Positions 33,895-42,216 of a DNA stretch of 64,000 bases are shown piece after piece. How positions within the stretch are numbered: position 1 is the stretch's first letter; each line of letters opens with the position of its first letter. The position numbers were made by a program, and so were the translations under genes. This stretch comes from Paenibacillus marchantiophytorum (GTDB lineage: Bacteria > Bacillota > Bacilli > Paenibacillales > NBRC-103111): contig NZ_BMHE01000030.1 in the NCBI RefSeq assembly GCF_014640555.1, positions 1-64,000 of the forward strand. The letters run 5' to 3'. The notes below the pieces were generated by a model, which worked only from the letters and a program-made list of their open reading frames with translations, had not been told where the DNA came from and ran no database searches.

Positions 33895-36266
33895 TTACCT
33901 AAGGAATGAATCTTCGACTCCTCACCCACCACGAATTCATAAGTGTCGGGGGATTGATTCGTGATCCACTGACACGGTTCGCCGAGCGAGAATATACGCA
34001 GTTCGTGCATAGCTCTGGTGCAAGCGGTGTAGAACAGCTTGCGGTCGTTCTCAAGGCCGTACTGATGATGGGAACCATCATAGACCAGGACGGCATCGAA
34101 CTCAACTCCCTTCGCCAGATACGAAGGGATGACGAGGACGCCCGACTCGAAGGTCGGGCTATGTTTGGTAACGAGCACCAGCGGCGCAGCCAGCATGGGC
34201 TCCAGGGCTTCTTGCGCGAGCCGCCCCTCGCTCGCGGTCTTGGTTATAATCGCGACAGAGGCATAGCCTTCGCCGCGCAGCCGCTCCACCTCGGCTGCCA
34301 GCAGGCTATGCAGCGATCCGCGATCGCTGGCTTGAATGACCCGCGGCTTAGCGCCGCCGCGGGTGAAGGGCTCTATGGCATCGCCGCCAGGCACGATGCC
34401 GCGGGTGAACTCCACGATCTCGCGCGTGGAGCGGTAGCTCCGGAACAAACGGATGACCTCCGTTTGTTCCGGTCCATACAGGCTGGCGATCGGCTCCATA
34501 TCGCTGTACGCGGAAGCGTGCGCATAGATCGCCTGGCCCAGATCTCCAAGCGCTGTCATGCGGCAGCGCGGGAAGAGCCGTTTCAGGTAAGCCAGCTGAA
34601 ACGGAGAATAGTCCTGCGCCTCATCGATGATAACGTGGCGCACAGCACCGTTCGTCTGGAAACCGCAGACCGCTTCCATGAGGTACAAGAGCGGCGTAGC
34701 GTCCTCATAGGGCAACCTGCCATTGGCCAGTTCCTCATGTGTCCGCTCATGAACAGCAGACCAATGCGCCTGCTCTTCGGCAATCAACCCAACATGCAGT
34801 TGCACGTACAAGCCCGTCAGATCAACAAATTTCAACCTCTTCACCGCATCGCGCACTGGCTTCAATTGCTCCTTGATGACCATCCGAGCCAACAGCACGC
34901 GTTCCTGCTCATAATCATCAAATGTGACACCATCGCCTCTCTCCATCTTGCGCAGCCGCTCAAATGCACGATGATAGTCCTCACTGCTCAGGAGTTCAAT
35001 CTCATCTTCGACCCAAGCAGCCTCACGTTCCAGCTCAGCAAACCGCTCCAACTGCTCCAGCAGCCAACCCTGCATAAGTTCCAAACGGTTCGGGATCCGA
35101 ATCACGCTATCATAGCTATAAAATCTCTTCACTAACTTATCGGCACTCACGATCTCTCGATCACGAAACACGATAGGGCTAAACAGCATCCCCTCCTGTT
35201 GCAAACCCAGTTGGTACGCCTGAACGATTGCCTGGAATGCGGAAGATGACTTAAAGCGAATTCCACTTAACCGAGCTTGATAAGCGGCTGCGCCTCCTGC
35301 ATCTTGTTCCTGCAATACGTATTCCAACTGCGTAAAAGAGTCCTCAATCTCAAATCTATCCCCCAAACGATGCTCCAAATAGGCTTGATAAGTCGTCTGC
35401 TGCATATTCTCTTCGCCCAGTTCTGGCAATACCGTTGAAACATAATGATTAAACAACGGATTGGGCGAAAATAGCACCATTTGATCCGAGCTCAGTTGAT
35501 CCCGATGCTTATACAGCAAATAGGCGACTCTTTGCAAAGCGGCCGACGTCTTTCCACTGCCTGCAACACCCTGCACGATAAGCATCCTTGCTTGATCATT
35601 GCGAATAATGCGGTTCTGCTCTTTTTGAATAGTCGCAACAATCGTTTTCATCTGCGCATCGGAACTTCGACTAAGCACCTGTTTCAGCAGTTCATCGCCA
35701 ATCGTCAGACCTGTATCGAACATGAGATGAATCTTCCGATCGCGAATGACAAATTGGCGTTTCAGCAGCATTTCCCCTTCTACTGCACCATTCGGTGTGC
35801 TAAAGGTGACTTCCCCTGGCGCAAAATCATAATACAAGCTTGAAATTGGAGCTCGCCAATCGTATACCAAATAATCATCCTTCTCTTCATCCAAGAAGCC
35901 CGCAATTCCCAAATAAATAGTATCTCCGCCGCGCTCATCTCTTTCCCTGAAATCAATTCGGCCAAAATAGGGCGATTGCACCAGTTTCCTCATCTTCCCT
36001 AAAGCAGCGAAGGCCTGTCGATGCGTACGCTCCCGTTCAGACAGCACTTCTGCTTGTTGCCTAATGCTGGCGATCGATTCAACGGCATCTTCCGTCGTGC
36101 TCATATCCATCGTGACGTCGTCCCAGTAATGCTTGCGGATTTCAACCACGTCGGACTGCACCTGGCTTACCTGTTCCTCCAACACCTGTATTTTTGTCTG
36201 AATCTTCCCAGTGACTTCTTCTACTCTTTGCTTTTCTGCTGCCCAATCCTGCTCGGATAAATGCAT
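33867..36266 (-). CDS. helD: HelD-type superfamily 1 helicase (RNA polymerase recycling factor)
   Basis: 799 aa, close to B. subtilis HelD. An N-terminal coiled-coil arm (residues ~10-95) is followed by the split SF1 helicase core with Walker A VQGVAGSGKTSAALQRVAYL near 235-255. Other motifs are HVIIDEAQDYSPFQ (near 555), ALGDLGQAIYAHA (580) and FRSYRSTREI (610). HelD binds RNA polymerase through its arms and uses ATP to release stalled or post-termination polymerase from DNA. ATG at 36266 is 8 bases after AGAGG; the TTG two codons earlier is too close. The last nine residues, KGIVEAGEL, and the TAG stop are encoded by a hairpin-array unit, so the native C-terminus has been replaced or extended by repeat DNA. 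Part of the middle is GC-rich. Confidence 0.93.
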   Translation of the reverse strand: MHLSEQDWAAEKQRVEEVTGKIQTKIQVLEEQVSQVQSDVVEIRKHYWDDVTMDMSTTEDAVESIASIRQQAEVLSERERTHRQAFAALGKMRKLVQSPYFGRIDFRERDERGGDTIYLGIAGFLDEEKDDYLVYDWRAPISSLYYDFAPGEVTFSTPNGAVEGEMLLKRQFVIRDRKIHLMFDTGLTIGDELLKQVLSRSSDAQMKTIVATIQKEQNRIIRNDQARMLIVQGVAGSGKTSAALQRVAYLLYKHRDQLSSDQMVLFSPNPLFNHYVSTVLPELGEENMQQTTYQAYLEHRLGDRFEIEDSFTQLEYVLQEQDAGGAAAYQARLSGIRFKSSSAFQAIVQAYQLGLQQEGMLFSPIVFRDREIVSADKLVKRFYSYDSVIRIPNRLELMQGWLLEQLERFAELEREAAWVEDEIELLSSEDYHRAFERLRKMERGDGVTFDDYEQERVLLARMVIKEQLKPVRDAVKRLKFVDLTGLYVQLHVGLIAEEQAHWSAVHERTHEELANGRLPYEDATPLLYLMEAVCGFQTNGAVRHVIIDEAQDYSPFQLAYLKRLFPRCRMTALGDLGQAIYAHASAYSDMEPIASLYGPEQTEVIRLFRSYRSTREIVEFTRGIVPGGDAIEPFTRGGAKPRVIQASDRGSLHSLLAAEVERLRGEGYASVAIITKTASEGRLAQEALEPMLAAPLVLVTKHSPTFESGVLVIPSYLAKGVEFDAVLVYDGSHHQYGLENDRKLFYTACTRAMHELRIFSLGEPCQWITNQSPDTYEFVVGEESKIHSLGKGIVEAGEL

Positions 36267-36300
36267 AAACAACGCCTCTTTCTACGCTTTGACCTGTGAT

Positions 36301-36447
36301 TTGACACGAAGGCTGTTTTAGTGCTATAATTATATTAGGATAATAATGTTATTTATCCCATATATTATCAATCACTCTTTATCATATCAATTTCATCCAC
36401 GAAAATCAACAATAAACCCAAATCTTCTCTCAGAGGACTTGGGTTTT
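36301..36447 (+). ncRNA. candidate ~110-nt small RNA with its own promoter and terminator
   Basis: A near-perfect promoter on the plus strand (TTGACA 36301-36306, 18-base spacer, TATAAT 36325-36330) predicts a start near 36337. A hairpin AACCCAA-a-TC/GA-c-TTGGGTT (36413-36445) followed by TTTTTATATGTTTATTT predicts the end. Both flanking genes are on the minus strand, so neither needs this promoter. A short stem GGATAATAA/TTATTTATCC lies near the RNA's 5' end. The hairpin may also terminate the minus-strand VOC-DinB gene, whose own T tract is weaker. Confidence 0.45.
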
Positions 36448-36454
36448 TATATGT

Positions 36455-37309
36455 TTATTTATACTCACCAGTCCGAATGCGCCATATCGCGCGGATATGG
36501 TGCGACGCGTGGCCGGCCATCATTTTGAGCAGCTTCGCCACTGTTTCTTCACGATCTTTGGATGTTACTACGGTTCGTCCCAACGCACCTGGCAGGCAGG
36601 CGCACAGATTCAAAATATGCTGGCGCAAAGCCCTGAACATAAGGACTTCATCATGAATAGGCCGACTGGCATAGCGGAGACCAACACTCCAATCATCCTG
36701 TGAAAAGGAATTGCCCGTATACGAGCGCCCTGGTTCAGCTAACGCGAATTTCACTTTATGAATGGTCACCAGTTCCAGATCAATCACATGCAGCACTTGT
36801 TCACGTATCGACCACTTGCCTGGCGCCTCTTGGAGATTTAGCTGCTCCTCGGATAAGTGCGCTACGGCTGCTTCCAGTTCAGTAATCCCACCATGATACA
36901 TGGCAAGAATCTCTTCGTTCGATGCAGATAACTCTTCCCAATACACCAACAAGTATCCATCAGGGGTAGGCACAAAAAGTTTCCGAATGTGACCCGGGTC
37001 TTCTTCTTTCCTGAGATTTGGGACACCTTGATCCAACAGAAATTGATGCACCTCGTTCACGGAGGCGACGCCTATGTAGACGAGATCACCTGGTTTGGGG
37101 CAGGATGGCTTAGGCTGAAGCCAGTCCGCTGAGCAGCCATGCTCGGTTACAACAACACGGTAGTCCTCCACGATTTGCAGCAAAACAGCCGCATGTTCCG
37201 CATCAGCTTGCTCAACCAAATGCCAACCTAGTTGATCCGTATAAAAGCTGATGGATGCTTCCAACTGCTCTACTTTCAGCAGCAGCCTTGCTTGGCTAGC
37301 TTTCATCAT
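36455..37309 (-). CDS. fusion of a glyoxalase/VOC domain and a DinB-like domain
   Basis: 284 aa. Residues 1-125 form two beta-alpha-beta-beta-beta units of the vicinal oxygen chelate (glyoxalase/bleomycin resistance) fold (LLKVEQLEASISFYTDQLGW; DGYLLVYWEE). Residues ~130-280 are a DinB/YfiT-type four-helix bundle, with the metal-site histidines in REQVLHVIDLE and AGHASHHIRAIWRIR. DinB-like proteins include thiol (bacillithiol) S-transferases, and VOC proteins include fosfomycin and glyoxal detoxification enzymes. A thiol-conjugation role is therefore reasonable but inferred. The start ATG follows AAAGGAAG. A terminator of the eda unit lies just upstream. Confidence 0.82.
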   Translation of the reverse strand: MMKASQARLLLKVEQLEASISFYTDQLGWHLVEQADAEHAAVLLQIVEDYRVVVTEHGCSADWLQPKPSCPKPGDLVYIGVASVNEVHQFLLDQGVPNLRKEEDPGHIRKLFVPTPDGYLLVYWEELSASNEEILAMYHGGITELEAAVAHLSEEQLNLQEAPGKWSIREQVLHVIDLELVTIHKVKFALAEPGRSYTGNSFSQDDWSVGLRYASRPIHDEVLMFRALRQHILNLCACLPGALGRTVVTSKDREETVAKLLKMMAGHASHHIRAIWRIRTGEYK

Positions 37310-37328
37310 TCGCTTCCTTTCTCATATC

Positions 37329-37361
37329 AAAAAACGCTCCGTCTATATTTCGACGGAGCGT
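37329..37361 (-). terminator. terminator of kdgK-eda
   Basis: ACGCTCCGTC (37334-37343) pairs with GACGGAGCGT (37352-37361). On the minus strand a run of six T follows. Confidence 0.92.
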
Positions 37362-37370
37362 ACGTTTTCC

Positions 37371-38033
37371 CTACTTCTTGGCCGCTTTGTAGGCCTCGAT
37401 ATATTGGGCAGCCTTGTCAGCGACAAGACTGTAATTGCCGGTTTTGACAGCTTCGCTGGTCAAATCTGAACCGATGCCGACGGCAACTGCGCCGGCCTGG
37501 ATCCATTCGGCTAGGTTGCTCAGCGACACCCCGCCGGTTGGCATAATGTTCGCCTGCGGCAGCGGACCTTTGATGGCCTTGATCATTCCCGGCGAGTAGA
37601 GATTGCCTGGGAACAGCTTTACGATATCGACGCCGAGCTCAAGCGCCGTCTGAATTTCTTGAATCGTCATGCACCCTGGCATGACGGGCACGCGGTAACG
37701 GTTGCACAGCGCAACCGTATGCGGGTTCAACGCGGGGCCGACAACGAATTCGGCCCCGCTGAGGATCGCGGCACGCGCTGTCTCCGGGTCTAGGGCGGTG
37801 CCCACCCCGATAATCGCGTACTTGGACGCGTCCTGCGCGGTGCTCGAGTAGCGCTTCGCCAGCGTCTCGATAGCGCGCAGCGCGAAAGGCACGGTCATCG
37901 TCACTTCGATGACCTTAATGCCGCCCGCAATGGCTTGATCCGCCATTTCGACAACTTCTTCCGGCGTTTCGCCACGCAGTACGGCGACAACGCCCTCATT
38001 TGATATTTGCTGAACCAATTTAATTTTCTTCAA
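37371..38033 (-). CDS. eda: 2-dehydro-3-deoxyphosphogluconate (KDPG/KHG) aldolase
   Basis: 220 aa class I aldolase. It splits KDPG to pyruvate and glyceraldehyde-3-phosphate, ending the catabolism of gluconate and of uronates from pectin or alginate. The general base Glu is in KVIEVTMT (near 43), the Arg motif VLRGETPEE (near 18), and the Schiff-base Lys in VDIVKLFPG (near 135); MPTGGVS forms the phosphate site. Translation starts at TTG with AAGGG 9 bases upstream. It follows kdgK by 36 bp, forming a two-gene unit that phosphorylates KDG and cleaves the product. Confidence 0.95.
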   Translation of the reverse strand: MKKIKLVQQISNEGVVAVLRGETPEEVVEMADQAIAGGIKVIEVTMTVPFALRAIETLAKRYSSTAQDASKYAIIGVGTALDPETARAAILSGAEFVVGPALNPHTVALCNRYRVPVMPGCMTIQEIQTALELGVDIVKLFPGNLYSPGMIKAIKGPLPQANIMPTGGVSLSNLAEWIQAGAVAVGIGSDLTSEAVKTGNYSLVADKAAQYIEAYKAAKK

Positions 38034-38069
38034 TGGAATCTTCCCTTCTTTTTGAAATGACTCTGTAAG

Positions 38070-39047
38070 TTAACGTTCGATATGCTTAACATCGTTGAGA
38101 ACAGCATCCACTTGTTCCCAAGTTGGAGCGCCCTCCCAATCGCCTTCTGTCTGAACGATCAAGGAGCCCACCAGATTGCCGATACGCACGGCTTCCGCGT
38201 ACTCAAACCCTTTGGTCAAGCCAACCAAGAATCCAGCACAAAACCCGTCTCCTGCGCCAACTGTATCAACCACCTGCTCCGCCTTGAAATAAGGCACAGC
38301 TGTAATGGCGTCTGGCATAACAACATAAGTCTCGTTCTCCCCGCCTTTGACGATCGAGATCGCCGACAATTCACGAAGCTTGCTGACGATAACATCCCAG
38401 TCCTCTGTTTGATAAAGCAGCTTCAACTCATCCAGACCAGGCAAGAAAATGTCCGATAGCTGAGCCAGCTCGAGCAGCACAGGACGTGCTTCTTCGATAC
38501 TCCATAGCTTTAAACGCAAATTGGGATCGAAGCTAACCTTCACTCCATGCTTGCGGGCCAGACGAACCGATTCGAACACTGCTGCTTTGCAGGATTCGCT
38601 CAGCGCAGGCGTAATACCGGTCACGTGCAGAATTTTCGCTCCAGCAATATAGGCTTCATCCAAATGTTTCACACTTGTCTGACTCGCTGCCGAATTCTTG
38701 CGGTAATAATAAACCGATGTTTTGCCCATAAGCACTTCGCGCATCATCAGACCGGTCGGCGCATCTGCCGTCAATTCAGCTCTTGAAACATCGATGCCTT
38801 CGCCACGGAGTTTTTTGAAAATCATCCGGCCGAAAGGGTCTTTTCCTAACCGCCCGAACCAACCCACCTTGCTGCCTAGACGCGAGATGCCGATCGCCAA
38901 GTTGCTCTCCGCACCGCCAAACAAGCTATGAAGCTCAGAAGAATATTCCAACCCCTTCCCGCCGGAAGGCATAAGCAGCGCCATCGTTTCACCAAAAGTG
39001 ACAATGTCAGGGCTGTTTCCTGCTTGTACAAGTGTATTGGTCGTCAT
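38070..39047 (-). CDS. kdgK: 2-dehydro-3-deoxygluconate kinase (PfkB family)
   Basis: 325 aa. The ribokinase-fold sugar kinase starts TFGETMALLMP and has the GGAESNLAIGISRLG signature 1 (near 43). The C-terminal signature DTVGAGDGFCAGFL contains the catalytic Asp (near 270). Placement directly ahead of eda identifies KDG as the likely substrate, converted to KDPG with ATP. ATG at 39047 is 7 bases after GGGAG; an upstream in-frame ATG at 39086 has no site and lies near the operator. No uronate isomerase or transporter genes are in the window. Confidence 0.9.
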   Translation of the reverse strand: MTTNTLVQAGNSPDIVTFGETMALLMPSGGKGLEYSSELHSLFGGAESNLAIGISRLGSKVGWFGRLGKDPFGRMIFKKLRGEGIDVSRAELTADAPTGLMMREVLMGKTSVYYYRKNSAASQTSVKHLDEAYIAGAKILHVTGITPALSESCKAAVFESVRLARKHGVKVSFDPNLRLKLWSIEEARPVLLELAQLSDIFLPGLDELKLLYQTEDWDVIVSKLRELSAISIVKGGENETYVVMPDAITAVPYFKAEQVVDTVGAGDGFCAGFLVGLTKGFEYAEAVRIGNLVGSLIVQTEGDWEGAPTWEQVDAVLNDVKHIER

Positions 39048-39096
39048 AGAAGCTCTCCCATTCATTTCCCGAATATGCATAGGCATAATCCGTTAA

Positions 39097-39133
39097 TTGA
39101 AACGTTTAAATATAACTGATATCTCATATTATA
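39097..39133 (-). promoter_or_regulatory. kdgK promoter with LacI-type operator
   Basis: On the minus strand a -10 TATAAT (39128-39133) is followed by a near-palindrome TTTAAACGTTTCAA (39097-39110, central CG), typical of LacI-family sites such as KdgR. A second, weaker half-palindrome (TGTAAACGGTTCA, about 39140-39152) lies upstream near the -35 position. No clear -35 hexamer is seen. Confidence 0.5.
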
Positions 39134-39203
39134 GTGCATATGAACCGTTTACACCAGACTCTAACTTGCCGAATCTATGAACCAAAATCTCCCTTATCCA
39201 AGC

Positions 39204-39229
39204 AAAAAGAGCCACGTCTGTGACTCTTT
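39204..39229 (-). terminator. terminator of the inositol monophosphatase gene
   Basis: AAAGAGTCAC/GTGGCTCTTT on the minus strand (39206-39229, one mismatch) with a T-rich tail before the kdgK upstream region. Confidence 0.7.
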
Positions 39230-39243
39230 CTTGTATTGGTACA

Positions 39244-40104
39244 TTAGAAACCAGTGGCCTCTGCAGCAGCAAGTTCCTGCCCCAGCTCAGCATGAATCTT
39301 TCCATTGGTTGCCATTACGTTCCGAACAGCCAGATTGTAAGGCTTGCCTTCCGTATCCGTCACTTGACCGCCTGACTCCTGAATTAACAGCGCTCCTGCT
39401 GCAATATCCCAGGAGTTCAAACCGATCTCCCAGAAGCCGCTGAGACGTCCTGCAGCCACGTAAGCCAAGTGCAGAGCAGCAGAACCGGCAACACGAAGGT
39501 TGCGCACTTTAGGAGAAAGGGCTTGCACCCCTTTGAGATTTGTAACCAGAGCTCCTTGGCGATCAGCTGGGAATCCAGTAGCAACCAAGCTGACAGACAG
39601 TTGGTCCTCAAGTGATACTTCCGTTTTCTTACCATGTCTATAGGCGCCCTTGCCCTTCTCTGCGACGAATAATTCGTCTCGCGTAGGATCATAAACGACA
39701 CCTACGATGACCTCACCTCTGTGGGCTAACGCGATGGAAACCGAGTAGAAGGGGAAACCGTGAACGAAGTTCGTTGTACCGTCGATGGGATCTACGATCC
39801 AGAGGTATTCCTCATCGGACATCGCCTGCAGCGCCTTAGCGGAAGCCTCAGGACCTGGTGCTACGCCTTCTTCGCCCAGAATGGAGTGGTCTGGGAAATG
39901 CGTCAAGATCAAGTTGCGGATCAGTTTCTCAGACCCTTTATCGACTTCTGTAACCAAATCCTGTGACGAGAATTTCGTGTCGACCCGGTTGATATCTCCT
40001 AATTTGGTTTTAATCCATTGCCCTGCCTTCGCTGCTGTATTAATCGCCACCGCTGTAAAGCTTTTGCTCCCTACTACGAACGGTTCCGCCTCGCCATTTA
40101 CCAT
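39244..40104 (-). CDS. inositol monophosphatase family phosphatase
   Basis: 286 aa, Mg-dependent phosphatase. The metal motifs are ILGEEG (Glu near 78), WIVDPIDGTTNFVHG (near 103-117) and NSWDIAAGALLIQESGG (near 225). The family hydrolyses inositol-1-phosphate, but bacterial members also act on fructose-1,6-bisphosphate, NADP or PAP, so the substrate is not certain. It is monocistronic, between fabI (same strand, with a terminator between) and kdgK. The start ATG has AAAGAG 9 bases upstream. Confidence 0.9.
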   Translation of the reverse strand: MVNGEAEPFVVGSKSFTAVAINTAAKAGQWIKTKLGDINRVDTKFSSQDLVTEVDKGSEKLIRNLILTHFPDHSILGEEGVAPGPEASAKALQAMSDEEYLWIVDPIDGTTNFVHGFPFYSVSIALAHRGEVIVGVVYDPTRDELFVAEKGKGAYRHGKKTEVSLEDQLSVSLVATGFPADRQGALVTNLKGVQALSPKVRNLRVAGSAALHLAYVAAGRLSGFWEIGLNSWDIAAGALLIQESGGQVTDTEGKPYNLAVRNVMATNGKIHAELGQELAAAEATGF

Positions 40105-40230
40105 TTATATCAACTCTTTCTTTTCATTAGTTTCAAAGTACTTTAAGTATAGTAAATTATACGTTTTAAATACTAGTGCGTTTCATCCCAATTTATTCGT
40201 ACATTTTTACATTTTTTTAAGATAAAGACA

Positions 40231-40262
40231 AAAAATCCGCATCGCCGCTAGGCAATACGGAT
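40231..40262 (-). terminator. fabI terminator
   Basis: ATCCGTATTGCC/GGCGATGCGGAT on the minus strand (40235-40262, four-base loop) followed by six T. Confidence 0.9.
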
Positions 40263-40278
40263 GCTTTCCGCTATTTTT

Positions 40279-41049
40279 TTAGATTCCGACGATGTGGTAT
40301 CCGCCATCCACATAAATCACTTCGCCCGTGATTCCGCGTGAAAGGTTGCTCATAAGGAACATCGCTGTATCCCCAACTTCCGCTGTATCGGTCGTTTTGC
40401 GCAGCGGCGCTTTCTCTTCCACTTGGCGCAGAATGGAGTTGAAGTCCTTGATGCCTTTGGCAGCCAAGGTACGGATTGGTCCTGCGGAGATCCCGTTGAC
40501 ACGGATTCCGAATTGGCCCAGATCAGCAGCCAGATAGCGTACGCTGGCTTCCAGCGCGGCTTTGGCAACGCCCATGACGTTGTAGTTCTTCATCGCGCGT
40601 TCAGCGCCGAGGTAGGTCATCGTCATGATGCTGCCGCCTTCTGTCATCAGCGGATAGATACGCTTAGCCACAGCTACTAGCGAGTAAGCGCTGATATCAT
40701 GCGCCAAAGCGAAGCCATCACGCGAAGTATCCACGAACAGCCCGTCCAGTTCTTCTGTTTTGGCAAAAGCAATACTATGTACGAGACCGTGAACCACGCC
40801 TAGCTTCTCTTTGAGCGTAGAAGCTAGCGTTTCGATCTCAGCATCCACAGTCACGTTACAAGGCATCAGCGTTGAGCCTGGAATCGTGTCGGCCAATTTG
40901 CGAACGCGTTCTTCAACACGCTCATTTTCAAACGTAAATACAAGGTTAGCTCCTTGCGCTGCTAATGATTGAGCAATTGCCCATGCGATACTGCGATCAT
41001 TGGCAACTCCCATAACAAGTATATTTTTCCCGGTTAACAGTTGACTCAT
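40279..41049 (-). CDS. fabI: enoyl-[acyl-carrier-protein] reductase (NADH), FabI type
   Basis: 256 aa short-chain dehydrogenase-fold enzyme that reduces trans-2-enoyl-ACP in each fatty-acid elongation round; the target of triclosan. The nucleotide-binding segment is GVANDRSIAWAIA (near 14). The catalytic Tyr and Lys are in YNVMGVAK (near 157-164), with the partner SIMTMTYLGAERAM just before. SAGPIRTLAAKGI forms the substrate loop. The ATG follows GAGAGGGG. I see no FapR-type operator upstream. Confidence 0.96.
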   Translation of the reverse strand: MSQLLTGKNILVMGVANDRSIAWAIAQSLAAQGANLVFTFENERVEERVRKLADTIPGSTLMPCNVTVDAEIETLASTLKEKLGVVHGLVHSIAFAKTEELDGLFVDTSRDGFALAHDISAYSLVAVAKRIYPLMTEGGSIMTMTYLGAERAMKNYNVMGVAKAALEASVRYLAADLGQFGIRVNGISAGPIRTLAAKGIKDFNSILRQVEEKAPLRKTTDTAEVGDTAMFLMSNLSRGITGEVIYVDGGYHIVGI

Positions 41050-41075
41050 GGTAGTAAAACCCCTCTCAACATTGG

Positions 41076-41104
41076 ATTATGCGGCATTAATTCCCATTCT
41101 CCAA
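41076..41104 (-). promoter_or_regulatory. candidate fabI promoter
   Basis: -35 TTGGAG (41099-41104), 17-base spacer, -10 CATAAT (41076-41081) on the minus strand, about 27 bp before the fabI ATG. Confidence 0.45.
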
Positions 41105-41147
41105 AGTACCCCATTTTGTCCAACAATTCAAGGATTAAATATACAGT

Positions 41148-42104
41148 TTACAGCTGAATCGACGCTTGATTAAGAACTGTAACGCCTTCCTGCTGCTTGA
41201 AGTCCTCCATAAGCTGAAATAAGGCTTCATCCTTCTTCTTCGCTTCGATCATAATATCAAGCTTAGGCGTTGTGGGCGCAATCGCTTGAAGGAAAGCCAA
41301 TAAAGGCCCTATTTCCACGTAATCAGCGTGACTTCTCGGATCGCTCTCGCCCCTTGGGCTGGAAGCGTGAATTTTGGGAGGCAGCTCGCTCGGCCATGTC
41401 GCTTGAATACGTGGCCACAACTCTGCGGCATCTTCGCCTTCGTTATTCACCGCATGATGATGGATGTCCAGCACCATAGGAGCGCCTACCGTTTCGGCAA
41501 TTTCCAGCGTCTCGCGCGCATTGAATGTTTTGTCGTCATTCTCGAGGGTGATTCGCTGTTGGATCTCGGGGGGCAGCGAGGTGAAATTATGAATAAAACG
41601 CTTAGCCGCCTTTTCTTTATCCCCATAAGCACCGCCAACATGAATATTGCACATGGCTTCTGCGCCAAACCCCATCGCATTCAGCATAGCGGAATGACGT
41701 TCCAGATCCTGAACAGACTTCTGCAGAACGTCCGCCTTAGCTGTGCTTAGCACGGTAAAATGGTCGGGATGAAAGCTGATGCGCATGCCTGACTGCTTGG
41801 CATAGCTGCCCAGCTCGGCGAATTCCGCTGAGAGTGTAGGGATCGGGTCCCATTCGGCCAGCATCTCATGACCAATTAGGGGGATCAGCCTAGAAGATAA
41901 GCGGAAAACCACGATATCATGGGCACGATTATGCCTGAGCAAGCGAAGTGTATTATGCAGATTCTCAGCGCCGAGTCGTTCCAGCTTCCGAATAGCGGCA
42001 TCACGATCCAGCAGCTTGCTGAAATTGGTGGCTGTCATGGTTTTGGACGGCGAAGCATTCTTGACCACAGTCGACATGGCCACATAGCCAAGGCGAATAA
42101 TCAT
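41148..42104 (-). CDS. uvsE: UV DNA damage endonuclease
   Basis: 318 aa TIM-barrel enzyme of the UvdE family. It nicks DNA 5' of cyclobutane dimers and (6-4) photoproducts; in Bacillus it is a spore DNA repair enzyme. Motifs: the N-terminal MIIRLGYVAMS, FRLSSRLIPL, SFHPDHFTVL (near 117), ENDD (near 194), VLDIHHHAVN (near 220) and KIHASSPRG, with metal-binding Glu/His/Asp residues throughout. ATG at 42104 is 10 bases after GGAGG; an upstream in-frame extension to 42188 is unlikely. A 14-bp direct repeat, ATATGAGGATATAA, lies just upstream (about 42120-42150). Confidence 0.93.
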   Translation of the reverse strand: MIIRLGYVAMSTVVKNASPSKTMTATNFSKLLDRDAAIRKLERLGAENLHNTLRLLRHNRAHDIVVFRLSSRLIPLIGHEMLAEWDPIPTLSAEFAELGSYAKQSGMRISFHPDHFTVLSTAKADVLQKSVQDLERHSAMLNAMGFGAEAMCNIHVGGAYGDKEKAAKRFIHNFTSLPPEIQQRITLENDDKTFNARETLEIAETVGAPMVLDIHHHAVNNEGEDAAELWPRIQATWPSELPPKIHASSPRGESDPRSHADYVEIGPLLAFLQAIAPTTPKLDIMIEAKKKDEALFQLMEDFKQQEGVTVLNQASIQL

Positions 42105-42216
42105 GCACGTATAACCTCCATTATGAGGATATAAATATGAGGATATAATAAATCCTTCTATAGAGTACCCTCCCAGGCACCGGTGCATACACGTTCTGTT
42201 TAAGCTGCAGCCATGA

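Noticed and set aside
36346..36528. 60-codon frame inside the candidate small RNA
   Set aside because: It runs through the transcription terminator and into the antisense of the VOC-DinB gene.
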